A stretch of DNA of 64,000 nucleotides, taken from the NCBI RefSeq assembly GCF_051622035.1, contig NC_135355.1, positions 30,506,986-30,570,985 of the forward strand. The letters run 5' to 3'. Made by a program: the position numbers and the translations under genes. Shown in pieces: positions 1 to 11,994 of this stretch (position 1 is the first letter of the stretch; each line of letters starts with the position of its first letter). The notes under the pieces were generated by a model. The model did no database searches and was not told the DNA's origin. It was given only the letters and a program-made list of their open reading frames with translations. The DNA comes from Arctopsyche grandis. Lineage: Eukaryota > Arthropoda > Insecta > Trichoptera > Hydropsychidae.

Positions 1-1009
1 TAACAATATTTGCGAATTTTTCCATAACCAGTTCCTAAATACAAGTTGCAATATGGGAACTGGATATGGAAAATTTGAGAATATCGGGTGTAGATATCGG
101 TAGTATGGACGTGGCAATGGCCCTTTCGACATTAGCCAAATAGAAAAAGATCAACATTATACTGACGAGAGGGGGGTACCAGCCGATGCTAAAAACCGAG
201 ATTCAGTCCTCGAAAGGGCCCGTGTCATATTTTATAATATTTAAATTATAGCGAATTTTTATTCGAAAAACTTATATTTTAAAAATCCGAAAAAAAAAAC
301 GGAGCGGGTTCGTAGTTACACCAGAACCCAGATGTTTTCTTGGCTGCTCTGATTATAGCCGTCCTTGTACATCTTTGAATATAAATTGAAATCACAATCA
401 GATAATGGCGACAGCAATGGATAGAAATGAGCCAATTTTTGAGTTACCATTTCGACAGTAAAATCAGATAAATTGGCATTTAGATAGGAATGGCTAAAGA
501 AACAAAAATCCATATCGATAACCAAACCGGCTTTTACGGTTTTTATAAGATTTTTTTTACACCATGCACATATGTATATAAATATGGACCTAAAATAATT
601 TTGTTTAATAATTTGGGTGAAAAATTTATACACAATTTATCAAAATCTTCTGTATAATAAAAATAATTATTTTATTTTTAAATAATTGTTTTACCCCTAT
701 TATATAGGTACATATAACAAAAAAGCATATTTATAAATAAATAATAAATAAATTTATTTTCATGACAATATAAAATGTATTATATACTGGTTTTAGTTAG
801 TTACATGTTTTATTTTATTATCTCAATGCAATTTATGCGTTCAAAAGTACTATTTCAATATTATTGCAGAGGTAATACATCAAATTTGTTACGCAAACAA
901 CTAATTTATAATGAAGGCAAATTTTCAATACAAAAATAAGCTACATCATCATTTTACTATTGTATGGAATACAATTTTATAGATTGCAAAAGAGTATAGG
1001 TGATTTCTT
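1..1009. other. left edge, mostly non-coding; one unassigned ORF
   Basis: AT-rich spacer. Bases 17-78 hold an imperfect inverted repeat (ttttccataaccagttcc against gggaactggatatggaaaa) with a loop of about 15 bases, possibly a small MITE end. A minus-strand ORF at 316-633 (about 105 residues, ending in NIWVLV) has fairly normal amino-acid composition and could be a terminal exon of a gene extending to the right. I recognise no domain, see no clear upstream exon, and it may be chance. From 640 to 1009 I see only AT-rich sequence that would be 3' flank of the MADF-BESS gene. Confidence 0.3.
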
Positions 1010-3297
1010 TCAATTCCTTTTATTCTTTTTCCTTCTTTCTTGGTCACTGATTTCTTCATTGCCGTTAAAATTTTCAGTCTTATTTATCAAAAGTCGAGGT
1101 AATACGCAAGGTGAAGGTGTTGACCGAGGTGACAATTCATCATTGTACACTTTAGTTTTTGCGGTTTTTCGTCTTCGCTTGGGTCGAGAAGAATCACCCG
1201 ATCTACAGCATGATAATTCAGCTTCATATACAAGTTGACTTACACTCATTTTAATCCGAATCTGTTGTTCTTTGGGTAGTTGTTTCACAGTACGGGCTAT
1301 ACTCAGGAAGAACATCTCGATTTCATCTGTCGCTGAATTGAACTGTATAGATTTCGATCTTAGTTCGGTGTTCATTTTCATAATTTCAACAAGATCTTCC
1401 ACGGTCGTGTCATAATTCTGTTTATTTGAAACTGGCCTCGGGGTATGTAATTGTCGTTCTTCAAATACTTGGTAGGAAGCGCTAGAATGTGGGTGTTCGA
1501 TATCGTGCATGATTATATTTGGAGTGCTAGTTTCAGATTGCATATTAGAATTAACTGTAATATTGTCGATATGCGGTAATTTTTCCTCGCTTGATTCTCT
1601 AGAAATTGGAATGAAGATGTCGTTACAATCATAAGCCATGTTAGTTTCGTCTTCACTAGCGACGGGGTCGAAGGATTTACTGTAATATGTACATATATGT
1701 AGATTAAATTAAAGAGTGAAAATAAAATAAAATAAAATTTGCTAGTAAAATTTACCTCCACTTTTTTAATACGAATGGAAGTAAAAATGACATGTCAGAT
1801 TCATGTCTCCATTGTGGCATTGAATATTTATGTTTTTTAGTACGGGCTCTTCTTTTCAATGCATTTGTGTAACAATTTCTCAGTTTTGTCCAATTAGTCC
1901 TACAATCTTCATCTGCAAATAAGAGAAATACTAAGTTATGCTATACACACATGTATGTACACAAGTCAGAAGTAAGAAGATCTGAGATATCAATTGAAAA
2001 GCGAGATACTAAAACTTTTAACAAAATAAAATTAATGTGTACATATATTCAAACCATTCCTTCCAAAAATGTTATTCTAAAAGACTAGAATAGCTGGAAA
2101 AATGTTGTTTTTTTCCTGGTACACTTTGAATATCACAAATAAAAATATTTATGTTTACTATTTTCAATCGTGAATTTAAAATACAATTTTTTTTGGTCTT
2201 TCATTTTGAAGCCTACTAGTTCTTGGTTTTTTACGGCTAAGATGTTAAGAGATGTTTCTTTGGATGCCTACTTCTTTCAGAAGTAGGCGACCTCTTAGCT
2301 GAATATTTCTAACATATACAATGAAAAGTGTACAAACTACATGAGTAATATGATAATCACAGTGACTTACATACATATTATGTAAACTTATAAAAAAATA
2401 TAATAGAAACGTTATATGAGAAATGCCTGTGTTTTGGTCAGCAGCTTCGATTGATTTGGTCAGTAAATAGATGATGACTCGGTCAGTAAATAGTTATCGG
2501 TCACTGACGTCTTGACTATAGTCTGTTTGGCCAACAAAACTTAAACAATAAGCGATTTTTATCTACATAGTACACAATTGTTACTAAATTTAAGTAAAAG
2601 TTACTTGCCATTTATTAAAAACAACTGACCATTTAATTTGTTGTCTATGATAAATATGGGATTAGTGGAAACAGTAAGGCAAAAATCTCTAAAAAAAGAA
2701 GAATAAGATTATCAAAATATTACAGTTCGGTGATTATTCCGCACAAAGCGATCTCGCACACGTCAGTAAAATCTCGATCACGGAACATCTGATACCCGAA
2801 ATTTCCATCCATCGAGAGTTACTCACGCGATCATACTAACGAGAACTCGAGTGCCAGATATTCCGTATTCGCGATTTTCGTGGCAACTATTGACGTGTGC
2901 GCGGTCGCCATGTGTAAAATATATAATCCGTTTACCATAAAAGTCATGTTTATGTTGTGTTCTGAATTTTATAATATATCTGATTGAATATGCTCAAACG
3001 TAATAAAGGCTTTGCATGTCATTCTTAGAATCAGCGTTTGATGGCAGTACATTAAGTAGGGCACTCATTCGGTTTCATTATAGCGTATTGCACAATACGC
3101 GCGAACTGCGTGTGATACCTATAAATGTACATATGCAATTATATGAAATCAATTTTTTATTTACCAGTCATATTTAGAGCTCTTCCGATACTTTCCCATG
3201 CCGTTTGTCTCACGTATGTATCTTTATAGTCTTTCGCTTTAAAATCGTAGAGACATTTGTTCTGTTTCACCAATTCTATGAGTGCTTCTTCGCTCAT
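1010..3297 (-). CDS. MADF-BESS domain transcriptional regulator
   Basis: Three exons: 3297-3165, 1912-1756 and 1679-1010, joined at GT/AG sites in consistent phase to give 319 residues. Exon 1 starts MSEEALIELVKQNKCLYDF and exon 2 carries the conserved tryptophan in NWTKLRNCY and the hydrophobic MSFLLPFVLKKW. Together residues 5-96 form a MADF domain, the Myb-like DNA-binding domain expanded in insects. Residues about 215-252 (DEIEMFFLSIARTVKQLP...) are a BESS motif, a short interaction helix typical of the C-terminal part of these proteins. A basic stretch (RPKRRRKTAKTK, near residue 262) is a likely nuclear signal. Family members (Adf-1, Dip3, hinge3 and relatives) bind DNA and modulate transcription. 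Which target this one has cannot be told. The start is the first ATG in frame with the MADF domain. Confidence 0.85.
1913..3164 (-). other. intron 1 of the MADF-BESS gene
   Basis: The intron holds one MITE (2724-2936) and a patch at 2435-2520 with three ggtcagtaaatag-like repeats of unknown nature. The rest is AT-rich and featureless to me. Confidence 0.5.
2724..2936. mobile_element. non-palindromic MITE, GGTTCGGTGATTA family (copy 1)
   Basis: Left end agTTCGGTGATTATTCCGCA and right end ...ATCCGTTTACC are the two characteristic ends of this family. The interior (AAAGCGATCTCGCACACGTCA and GTGCCAGATATTCCG) matches the copies at 24.7 and 55.8 kb. No clear target duplication remains here, unlike the 55.8 kb copy. 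Confidence 0.65.
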
Positions 3298-3584
3298 GTT
3301 GTCGACTCGCAACACACGCTACGACATCGAAGGGTCGCCGTACCTCGTGTCAACACGCGACAACACGTCGTAACGCGATCTTACACTGCCTACTTTACGA
3401 CGCAATATTGACGAACAATTTGGAACCTTTATTTTCATAACACGCCCTAACACGTGTGACCACGTGTTAACACGGAAAGTCGAAAATGATGAAAAATATA
3501 CAATAAGAGGCTTGTTAAAACTAAAAAAAGTATTTGGGTTGATTCAAAATGGCTTTTAGATTGTTTCAACGTTGTGTTACAAAC
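3298..3584. promoter_or_regulatory. upstream region of the MADF-BESS gene
   Basis: The 280 bases before the minus-strand start contain repeated AACACG/CACGTG words: ACACGTGTGACCACGTGTTA at 3449-3470 holds CACGTG-type boxes, and more AACACG copies lie at 3310-3370. This could be the promoter or 5' UTR. The assignment rests only on position and the E-box-like words. Confidence 0.35.
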
Positions 3585-4966
3585 GGGTCTACCTCACGGA
3601 CCCGAGTGTGAAACGCCCGAAAACGCAAATATCGGAAGGCAAAGATCGAAAATCGAAAGATCAAAAAAAAAGGGAGCATGGTAAACGGTACCATGTATAT
3701 ATAATATTATGGAGGATGAACGAATGAGACGACTGGCATGTTAATGCACGTGTTTATTATATGACAGCTGAAGACAGAGTGAGTAGTAGCTCTCCGAACC
3801 CAGCCGAGTTGGTTCCCACTCGCAGGAAGGCAACCAAACTCGACCATGTCGTATAAGCGAGCCGCCACATCACTCCCCCCCCAGCATCAGCGATACCAAA
3901 ATTACAAAGAAACAAATTTTACAATAGAAAAAAAAATTATTGTTACACAAAGAAAGAGAAAAAAAATTATTGAGTGGGGAGAAAAAAATTGTTGACGTGG
4001 GTCATCCGCTGTGTAGGTGTACCGCCCTGAATGGTCGGTACATTCGAGGGCGGTGACGTCGCGAGCAGGACGGAGGCTGGTCCGATGGTCGCGCGATGCG
4101 ATGCTGCGCCGGCGCCGCTCTTCCGAGGCTGATGTCGGTTGGTGGGGCGGCGGGGGCGGCAGGGGCATCGATGTGGTTGATGATACTCCGAGCTGGACTG
4201 TGAGTCGTTGTGGCTCGTGGAGGTGTTGTAGCGCTACCGCCCGTCTCGGCGTGACGACGCTCGTGGGGACGGACGGGGCCTTGATGATGATGATGGTGCT
4301 GAGGTGGTGTATGTCTTGTGGTGCTGGATGACCGTTCTATGTGTAGTGGATCGCGCATGACTCCACATCCAGCTGTCAAGATCGTCGTCTCATTCGCTCC
4401 CCCATTTTTTAAAGCACCTGTCATCGACGTTGGCTGGACGTCGGTAGGTAGGTAGGTAGGTAGGTAGCCGTGTCTGCTCGTTTATTGTCACCCGCGGGCC
4501 GCGACGCGCTCTGTTGATGGCGATGGGGGCGCGGCGGGTAGCTTCTCCCGCCTGACTCGGCGAGGCAGGGATGAGCGGCATGTTGAAATTGATCGAGGCT
4601 GCGTGGCTCGATGTCGGGGGTCACCAGTATGGAGGATGAACGAATGAGACGACTGGCATGTTAATGCACGTGTTTATTATATGACAGCTGAAGACAGAGT
4701 GAGTAGTAGCTCTCCGAACCCAGCCGAGTTGGTTCCCACTCGCAGGAAGGCAACCAAACTCGACCATGTCGTATAAGCGAGCCGCCACAATATATATGAG
4801 TGGCATGCGGTGAAATTATATATCTTTTTGTCATACAGGAAAAGCCTGTTCCTCTTGTTCCTGTTGTATCCTGCTCGCGCAAATTAAGTGAGTATGTACG
4901 ACGGGGGGAGACACCCTTTTTTATCTATCGATTTTCGATCTTTGCCTTCCGATATTTGCGTTTTCG
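3585..4966. mobile_element. inverted-repeat MITE (GGGTCTAC family), split by an LTR element
   Basis: The left half (3585-3703) begins GGGTCTACCTCACGG and runs through CGAAAACGCAAATATCGGAAG. The right half (4794-4966) is its inverted partner, ending CCGATATTTGCGTTTTCG. A perfect 9-bp duplication GTTACAAAC flanks it at 3576-3584 and 4967-4975, as in Mutator-like elements. The right end lacks the outermost ~34 bases seen on the left. The short LTR element at 3708-4789 sits in the middle. Confidence 0.75.
3708..4789 (-). mobile_element. short non-autonomous LTR element (TRIM-like), fossil
   Basis: Two 162-bp LTRs (3708-3869 and 4628-4789), nearly identical, flank about 760 bp without a pol region. 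Orientation is minus. Next to the right-hand LTR is a leader with a tRNA-Trp-like primer site (tggtgacccccgac) and the same leader as the larger element at 5.8 kb. Next to the left-hand LTR is a G-rich polypurine tract. ATAT duplicates at 3704-3707 and 4790-4793. It depends on another element for movement, and near-identical LTRs suggest a young insertion. Confidence 0.8.
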
Positions 4967-4975
4967 GTTACAAAC

Positions 4976-5815
4976 ATACTACAGTAGGTTTTGAGTTTTG
5001 ATAATTAATCATTATCGCTAATGATTATAATAATATCGCTATTCTATCTGTGTATCTGTGATAACGCTCGCCGAACTATAATAGTCGCTTCGATTCGACA
5101 TACATATTATACGTCACAGCTAAAACACTGGCAACAAAATGTACGAATATAATAACGAAGGAAAAAACTTCTATATATACATATGTACTGTTTGCTACCA
5201 ATGTTTCCTCTAGGTAAGTCTCTGAGCATTTGGCGCCATCTATTGAAAATTTATTTAATTAATTAATTAATTTTTCTATTGGTGTTTTATATTGTTTAGG
5301 TATGTAGGTAGTTTTTACCATTTTTTTTCATATTAAACAATTTGTCTAGTCTAATATATAATTTCGAAAGAGACTTTGCATGTAAATATTGTTGGTTGGG
5401 AACGAAAACAAGTCAAAATTTCCATGACGACATGGGGACGGGGGATGGGGGGCGTCGGGAGGGGGGAACTTCGTAAACAAGACAGTTTCTATGACCATTT
5501 CAAAACAGTTTCTATGACAGTTTACAGAATTTCCATTAATATTCAATATATATTTTTTTCGATTCAAATAAATTTAATAAAAACAAATGAATATTTACTA
5601 TTAGATTCGCCGTGTTTAAGCTGTTTATATTACAAAGACTGAGCGAAGCCGGGTAAAAAAACTAGTTAAATATAAATATTAAATTAAATATATTTAAAAG
5701 AACCGAGACATTTCTTTTAATTTTTTTTATTTAATCACTTAATACGCCAACACCCATGCGATGATATTTCATCGAGTACAACATTAGTTATTGAATAAAA
5801 ATATAGTGTATATAT
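4976..5815 (+). repeat. dispersed repeat, also at 42.2-42.7 kb in inverse orientation
   Basis: Bases about 5160-5800 match the reverse complement of 42245-42715 in several blocks: tgtttcctctagg, tttcgaaagagactttg, and ccaacacccatgcgatgata. The copy contains gcgaagccgggta near 5644, a motif related to the 'acccggctt' scraps elsewhere in the window. I cannot name the family. The short ORFs here look like chance. Bases 4976-5160 show nothing I recognise. Confidence 0.5.
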
Positions 5816-5977
5816 TGTGGCGGCTCGCTTATACGACATGGTCGAGTTTGGTTGCCTTCCTGCGAGTGGGGACCAACCCGGCTGGGTTCGGAGAGCCGCT
5901 ACCCACTCTGTCTTCAGCTGTCATATAATAAACACGTGCATTAACATGCCAGTCGTCTCATTCGTTCATCCTCCATA
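5816..5977 (+). repeat. left LTR of the Gypsy fossil, 162-bp family
   Basis: TGTGGCGGCTCGCTTATACG ... CATCCTCCATA. It has the same length as, and high similarity to, both LTRs of the 3.7-4.8 kb element and the solo LTR at 50083-50244. An ataataaaca polyadenylation-like word lies near its end. Confidence 0.8.
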
Positions 5978-8900
5978 CTGGTGACCCCCGACATCGAGTC
6001 ACGCAGCCTCGATCAATTTCAACATGCCGCTCATCCCTGCCTCGCCGAGCCAGGCGGGGAAGCTACCCGCCGCGCCCCCATCGCCATCAACACGCGTCGC
6101 GGCCCGCGGGTGACAATAAACGAGCAGACACGGCTACCTACCTATCTACCTATCGACTGGAGTCCAGCCACAACGTCGATGACAGGTGCTTTAAAACAAG
6201 AACACGCATCTGTCAAAACACGCAGCTGTCAAAAACGTACGGTACAAGCATGGCGCCCATCATCACAGGCCTTCTCGACGAGGCCCCCGCCGCCACCCCC
6301 GCCTCTACCCCCGCGGCAGAAGCCTATTCAGGAGCAGAGATAGAAGTGGCGAGGATAGCCGTGCGCGTTCCGCCCTTCTGGGACGAAGCGCCCGAGCTGT
6401 GGTTCGCACGACTCGAAACACAGTTTCCGTGCGCGCTCATCAAGTCGGACGAGGCGAAATTCGCCACGGTCGTGGGACTCCTCGACAACAAGTTCCTCCC
6501 GCTCATCCGAGACATCCTTTTGGAGCAGGCCAAGGGAAACCGTTATGAAACTACCAAAAGAAGACTGGTAGAGGCGTTCTCGGATAGCCACGACAATCGC
6601 ATCAACAGACTGATGGCGAACCTTCAGATCAGCGACAGCCGACCATCAGACTTGTGGTTCCATATGAAGGCGACCGCGGGCAACACGTGCTCGACAGATT
6701 TTTTGAGAGTCATGTGGACGCGAAGACTTCCAGTTCCCGTGCAGTCGGCGCTCGCAACGATGACGACGACCAACATAAAAGAGCTGACGGCGGTCGCAGA
6801 CCGCGTTTTCGAGACACAGCGGCCGGTCGACGTTTTCCAGCTAAGCGCTGCCCCCTCAGCCTCCGCCCTCGCCCCGGCCCCCGCTGCCGCCCCCGCCCCC
6901 GCCCCCGCTCCCGCGGAATACCCCAGCACCGCACCGTGCCCGCACGTGGACGCCTTTTCACGCACTCACGCACCCCCAGCACCACACCGTTCCAGCGTAG
7001 AAGCTAGGTTGCGGAACTGCGAAGACTGGATAGCCTCGGCGGACCAGAGCATGCAGGAGATTAAACAAATGCTGCGCGCGCAAGAGCGAAGAGGACCGAA
7101 GAATTCAAACCGCGGCCCCCATAACAAGACAACTTTCTACACGTGTCGGTTCCATCAGAGGTACGGTAACCGCTCGAACAGATGCGAACCACCGTGCAGT
7201 TTCAAGAAAGCGGGAAACGAGTAAGCCCGTCGGTCAACTCAACAACCGGCGGGCCTCACAACTCTCGTCTCTTCGTTCGAGACCAGAGAACCGGGATGAG
7301 CTTTCTCATCGACACAGGTGCCGACGTCTCCGTTCTCCCCGCCCCCCCAGAGAACCGCAATCGACCCGCGCAATTGGAACTTCGTGCCGCCAATGGATCG
7401 CGAATCGCCACATACGGAACACAAGAGATGGTGGTGAACATCGGTCTCCTACGCCAATATCCATGGTCGTTCATCGTGGCGGCAGTTCCACGAGCGATAA
7501 TCGGAGCTGACTTCCTCGCCAAGTACGGCATCATCGTCGACTTGAAAAGGCGCCGACTGACCGATGCACAGACAACGCAGTCACGCCAAGTCGGCATCGA
7601 AACGGGTCATTCACTAGGGTTGCGGGTCGTATCTCGCCCCACAGAGTATGAGGAGCTGTTGGCCCAGTTCGACGATATCACTCGCCCTGAAAAGTCGACC
7701 ACCACCAAGAAGCACTCGGTGACACACCACATCGAAACCCGAGGGCCACCAACAGTTGCCAAACCCAGAAGGCTAGCTCCGGACAAACTAAAAATTGCCA
7801 AAGCAGAGTTCGCCCAGATGCAGAGAGACGGGACATGCCGGCCATCCAGCAGCAGTTGGGCCAGCCCACTCCATCTGGTGCAGAAAAAAACTGGCGAGTG
7901 GCGCCCATGCGGAGACTTCAGGCAGTTGAACGCATGCACGGTACCAGACAGGTACCCAATCCCAAACATGGCGGACTTTAATCATAATCTGATGAACACC
8001 CGTTTATACTCGGTTATAGACCTGGTGAAGGCGTTCCACCAGATTCCAGTGGAGCCACGAGACGTCATAAAAACTGCGATAACCACACCATTCGGCCTAT
8101 TCGAATTCCCGTGCATGACGTTTGGCCTAAGGAACGCAGCGCAAACATTTCAACGATTCATGGACGAAGTTCTCAGAGGGCTGGATTTCTGTTTTATTTA
8201 CATCGACGACATACTCGTGGCATCACAGAATCCAGCCCAGCACAAAGACCACTTGAGGCAAGTCTTTGGAAGACTCCAGGCTTATGGAGTAAGAATTAAT
8301 GCCAACAAATGCGAGCTGGGCAAACCAGAGGTGAAATTCCTGGGCCATCAGATTACGAAGAATGGAATTAAACCATCTCCGGAGAAGGTAGAAGCCATCA
8401 GAAGCTACCCCAAACCTCGGACAGTCCAGGACCTCAGGAGGTTCTTAGCCATGGTCAACTTTTATAGGAAGTTCATTCCCCACGCGACGGAGAACCAAAG
8501 GCTGATGAACGACCTCCTGAAAAATTCGAAGAAAAACGACAAAACCCCGGTAGCTTGGACTTCCCTCACTGATGAAGCATTCCAAAAAACCAAGACCCAG
8601 CTGGCAGACGCTACATTGCTGGTACACCCGGACCCGGAAGCGCCACTCTCAATCGCAGTCGATGCTTCAGATAGCACTGTCGGAGCAGTACTCCAACAAC
8701 GCCAAGACGGCGTCTGAAGGCACTCGCCTTTTACTCAAAAAAGTTGACAGACGCCCAAACCAAGTACAGCACGTACGACAGGGAGCTAACCGCCATATTC
8801 CAGGGCATCAAACAAGTAATGCTCGAAGGCCGCAAGTTTGTGGTATTTACCGACCATAAGCCACTGCAGTTTATTTTCAAAAAGAAAGCCAACCAAGGTA

Positions 8901-10766
8901 CCATGCGTCAAATTCGGCAGGCTTACTTCATCAGCCAGTTCACCACGGATATACAGCACGTGGCTGGAGAAGAGAACGTAGTGGCAGATGCCTTGTCTCG
9001 CCTGGAGGCGATCGCCTGTCCCAATAGCATCAATTACGAAGAACTGGCAAAAGCTCAGCTCGACGACGCCAACCTAGAGAAGCTGAGGAAGAACACCGCA
9101 AGCGGCTTACAGTGGCGCAGGATACCTGAACCGGAGAGCAATATGGAGATCTGGTGCGATATATCAACGGGCAGACCTCGCCCTTACATCCCAGAACGCT
9201 TCAGACGTCAAGTATTCGACGGAATACACGGATTGGCCCATCCAGGAACCCGCGCATCAGTCGACATGGTACGGAGAAGGTTCATATGGCCCAGTATTTC
9301 AAAAGACGTTAGGCATTGGGCAAAAACGTGCATTACATGCCAACGCACTAAAGTCAGCCATCACACTCGGGCAGGGATCACCGAGTACGACCTGCCGAGC
9401 GACCGTTTCGCATTTGTCCATATGGACATAGTGGGGCCACTCCCGCTGTCGCAAGGGTTCTTATATTGCCTAACCGTAATAGACCGTTTCACCCGTTGGC
9501 CGGAAGCAATACCAATCGCCGACATACGGGCAGAGACAGTCGGCAAAGCCTTCTACGGAGGCTGGATCGCCAGATTCGGAGTCCCCCAGGAAGTCAAAAC
9601 CGATCAAGGGCGCCAATTCGAATCGGAGTTATTCGCCGAGCTGACGAAAATCCTAGGCACCCGGCGACAAAGAACCACACCGTATAGACCTCAAGCCAAC
9701 GGGATGATTGAGAGATGGCACCGTTCATTGAAATCCGCTATCATGGCTCAGGCAACCGACAATTGGGTCGATGCGCTCCCGACAACACTACTGGGACTCC
9801 GAGCGGCACTGAAGGAAGACGTTAAGGCCTCGGCAGCAGAGATGGTGTACGGGACACCCCTGGTGTTACCGGGAGAGATGTTCTCCTCAAATAGGGCAAT
9901 AACCGAACACCAATTCGTGAATAGAATCCGCCGGCAAATGGAAGAACTTCGACCGTCCCCGGTAAAAAGGCACGGGACAGAAAGGACCTTCGTACCGCAA
10001 AAGCTGCAGTCGTGCACGCACATATTCCTGCGCCACGACGCAGCACGAACAGGTTTCCAGCCCCCGTACCAAGGACCTTTCGAAGTGGTAAAAAGAAACG
10101 GCAGCATTTGGACTATCAGGAAGAAGGGAAAGGAAGTGAACGTGGCAGTGGACCGAGTTAAGCCAGCATACTTAGAACTGGCGCTATCACCTGGACCACC
10201 CCCGACCTCGTCGGAGCAATCACCATCACCTCCAGAGCAATCTCTACCACCGTCAGTACCAATGCCTACATCATCGACGACCCGCACTGGAAGAACCACG
10301 CAAATTCCTGCTCGATTTAGGGACTAGTAATTAAGCACTCGCATATGTATTAGTATCTACCCCAATTATGATGACATGTTAGCTTCTCATGAAATGCCCA
10401 TAGCCACACGGAAGTTTCAGGAATGCATTTCTACCTAGAATAATCAGTTATTCAAATATTGTTATAGTTTAATGCTTTAATTGCAATAGCCTTAGATGAT
10501 TGTGTTCTTGTCTATCTATGTATCCCGATTTTTTTCCTTACCATATGTAATGAGTATATTATTATTTTTGTGTGCCTAGCGTGGAGTCGCTGCTATTAGA
10601 TCTCATTCCGTGTGTACATTAGACTGTCAGTCTTTATAACTAATGATGGCTGTTATGAATTGTACGATCCTCCACATACGCTGTAGCTCCGGGAAGCGAA
10701 ATTCCAAAACTTTTATTCCTTACTGTTCTATGTTTACCTTTCCGTGGAAAGTATGGGTATTCGATT

Positions 10767-10910
10767 TACATATGTTGTACTGATGTGTATTTTAGGTTAC
10801 TTATGTTGTACTGATGTGTATTTTAGTTTACTTATGTTGTACTGATGTGTATTCGATTTACTTATGTTGTACTGATGTGTATTTTAGTTTACTTATGTGT
10901 GTACATTCGT
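10767..10910 (+). repeat. tandem repeat in the 3' non-coding part of the Gypsy fossil
   Basis: There are about four copies of a ~36-bp unit built on ttatgttgtactgatgtgta, with the later copies slightly diverged. It lies between the end of pol and the polypurine tract. Confidence 0.8.
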
Positions 10911-11077
10911 GGTCCACATGCATTTTTTGATATACTTGTATGATACCAAGAGAAAGGACACGAGAGAGGTCGGAAGTAACTGTAATATTATTTTGCTTCT
11001 GTAACTGTAAGACATTATTTCGTCTGTAACGCTGGGGTACCAGCTAAGTGGTATCGCCAAGGCTAAGGGGGGAGTAT

Positions 11078-11278
11078 TGTGGCAACCCCAAAGGCTGGCC
11101 GTAAACGGAGGTGTTTTCGCCCCGAGGGCGGTCAGCGCGTCACGGAAAGCTATCTCTTCCCTTCGGACCTCGCAACCGACAACACCTCTCTCGTCTCCCA
11201 CACTCGCTGTACCTGAACCAATAAACATTGTTTCCCGAAGCCGAACACCGCGTTTCAATCAATCGCCTGCTCTCCATA
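11078..11278 (+). repeat. right LTR of the Gypsy fossil, different from the left LTR
   Basis: It starts TGTGGCAACCCCAAAGGC just after a polypurine tract (ctaaggggggag) and ends CTCCATA followed by ATAT. It contains ccaataaaca near its end. Only the extreme ends resemble the left LTR; the 200-bp body differs. Confidence 0.7.
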
Positions 11279-11530
11279 ATATATTAGTGACAATTTTGCT
11301 TCAAATTCTAATCCTGAAAACAAAAAGTGTACACAATCAATTTAATGAGTTCATTTTGATTTACCGACATTTTGAAAGTCAAAACTCAAAACGATAAGTG
11401 AATCTAAGCTAACACGCCTTACAAAAAAAGTTTGATAGTAATGAATAAGCCATCATCTTTATTTCAGTATTTAATTATACATATCAGATTTATTTTTCTT
11501 TTACTTTATATACTTGTGTTCTACATATAT

Positions 11531-11994
11531 AGCCAGCAGTTTGGCTTAATGGTAGCGTATATATTTAGCACCACTGAGGAGGAAGGTTCGTGTCCTCGTC
11601 AAACTGCTGGTTAGGTTTGGGGGTTTTGTGACTCCAAATCGATCGTTTCTCTATCAGAGTTTGCCAATTTGATCTGATCATTGTTGAAACGGTTCCTGAA
11701 AATAGGTATTAGATCATTTCCTGTTGTCACAAAATCTGTGTGTATAATTTGTAAAAATTATGCACAGTAATCTGAAATCTATAGATATCTCTATAGACAT
11801 CTCTATAATTTCGTGTTTATTATATGTATAAAAAAATTGTAATAATAGTCTCTATGATTATTATTTCTGAACTGATTAATTGTTATATATGTATTATTGT
11901 ATTTCTGACCGTTATCGTACACTCCTCGCATTGGAGCGATCTGTAATGACGAGTGTATATTGATTGTAACAATAAAATAAATAAAATAAAAATA
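11531..11994 (+). mobile_element. tRNA-derived SINE (copy 1)
   Basis: The head has Pol III boxes: an A box in tggcttaatggtagcg and a B box in ggttcgtgtcc. The head is closed by an inverted pair, ccagcagtttg and caaactgctgg, like an acceptor stem. The body (gatcgtttctctatcagagtttgccaattt) is shared with copy 2 at 14.4 kb. The tail is an AATAAAATAAATAAAAT array. A LINE partner would be needed for copying. Confidence 0.75.

Larger units (their letters stand above)
5816..11278 (+). mobile_element. Ty3/Gypsy LTR retrotransposon (CsRn1-like), fossil
   Basis: The element is about 5.5 kb and bordered by ATAT. Parts: left LTR 5816-5977, primer site tggtgacccccgac at once after it (like the 3' end of tRNA-Trp, as in CsRn1/Kamikaze elements), leader to 6249, gag about 6250-7224 with an alanine/proline-rich tail, then pol about 7.2-10.3 kb. 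Pol carries an aspartic protease (LIDTGADVSVLPA), reverse transcriptase (YIDDIL), RNase H, and an integrase with HHCC finger and catalytic core. Next come about 750 bp of non-coding 3' sequence, a polypurine tract and a right LTR 11078-11278. It looks largely preserved, with about one break in pol. Low decay suggests recent activity. No envelope gene is seen. Oddly, the two LTRs are not copies of each other (see findings). Confidence 0.85.

Noticed and set aside
3902-4424. Pro/His/Arg-rich ORFs in both strands
   Set aside because: They lie in the GC-rich interior of the short LTR element, which carries no gene; composition explains them.
6624-7007. Overlapping antisense and alternate-frame ORFs rich in Ala, Pro, Arg and Gly
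   Set aside because: They mirror the GC-rich alanine/proline-coding tail of the fossil gag region and have no domain.
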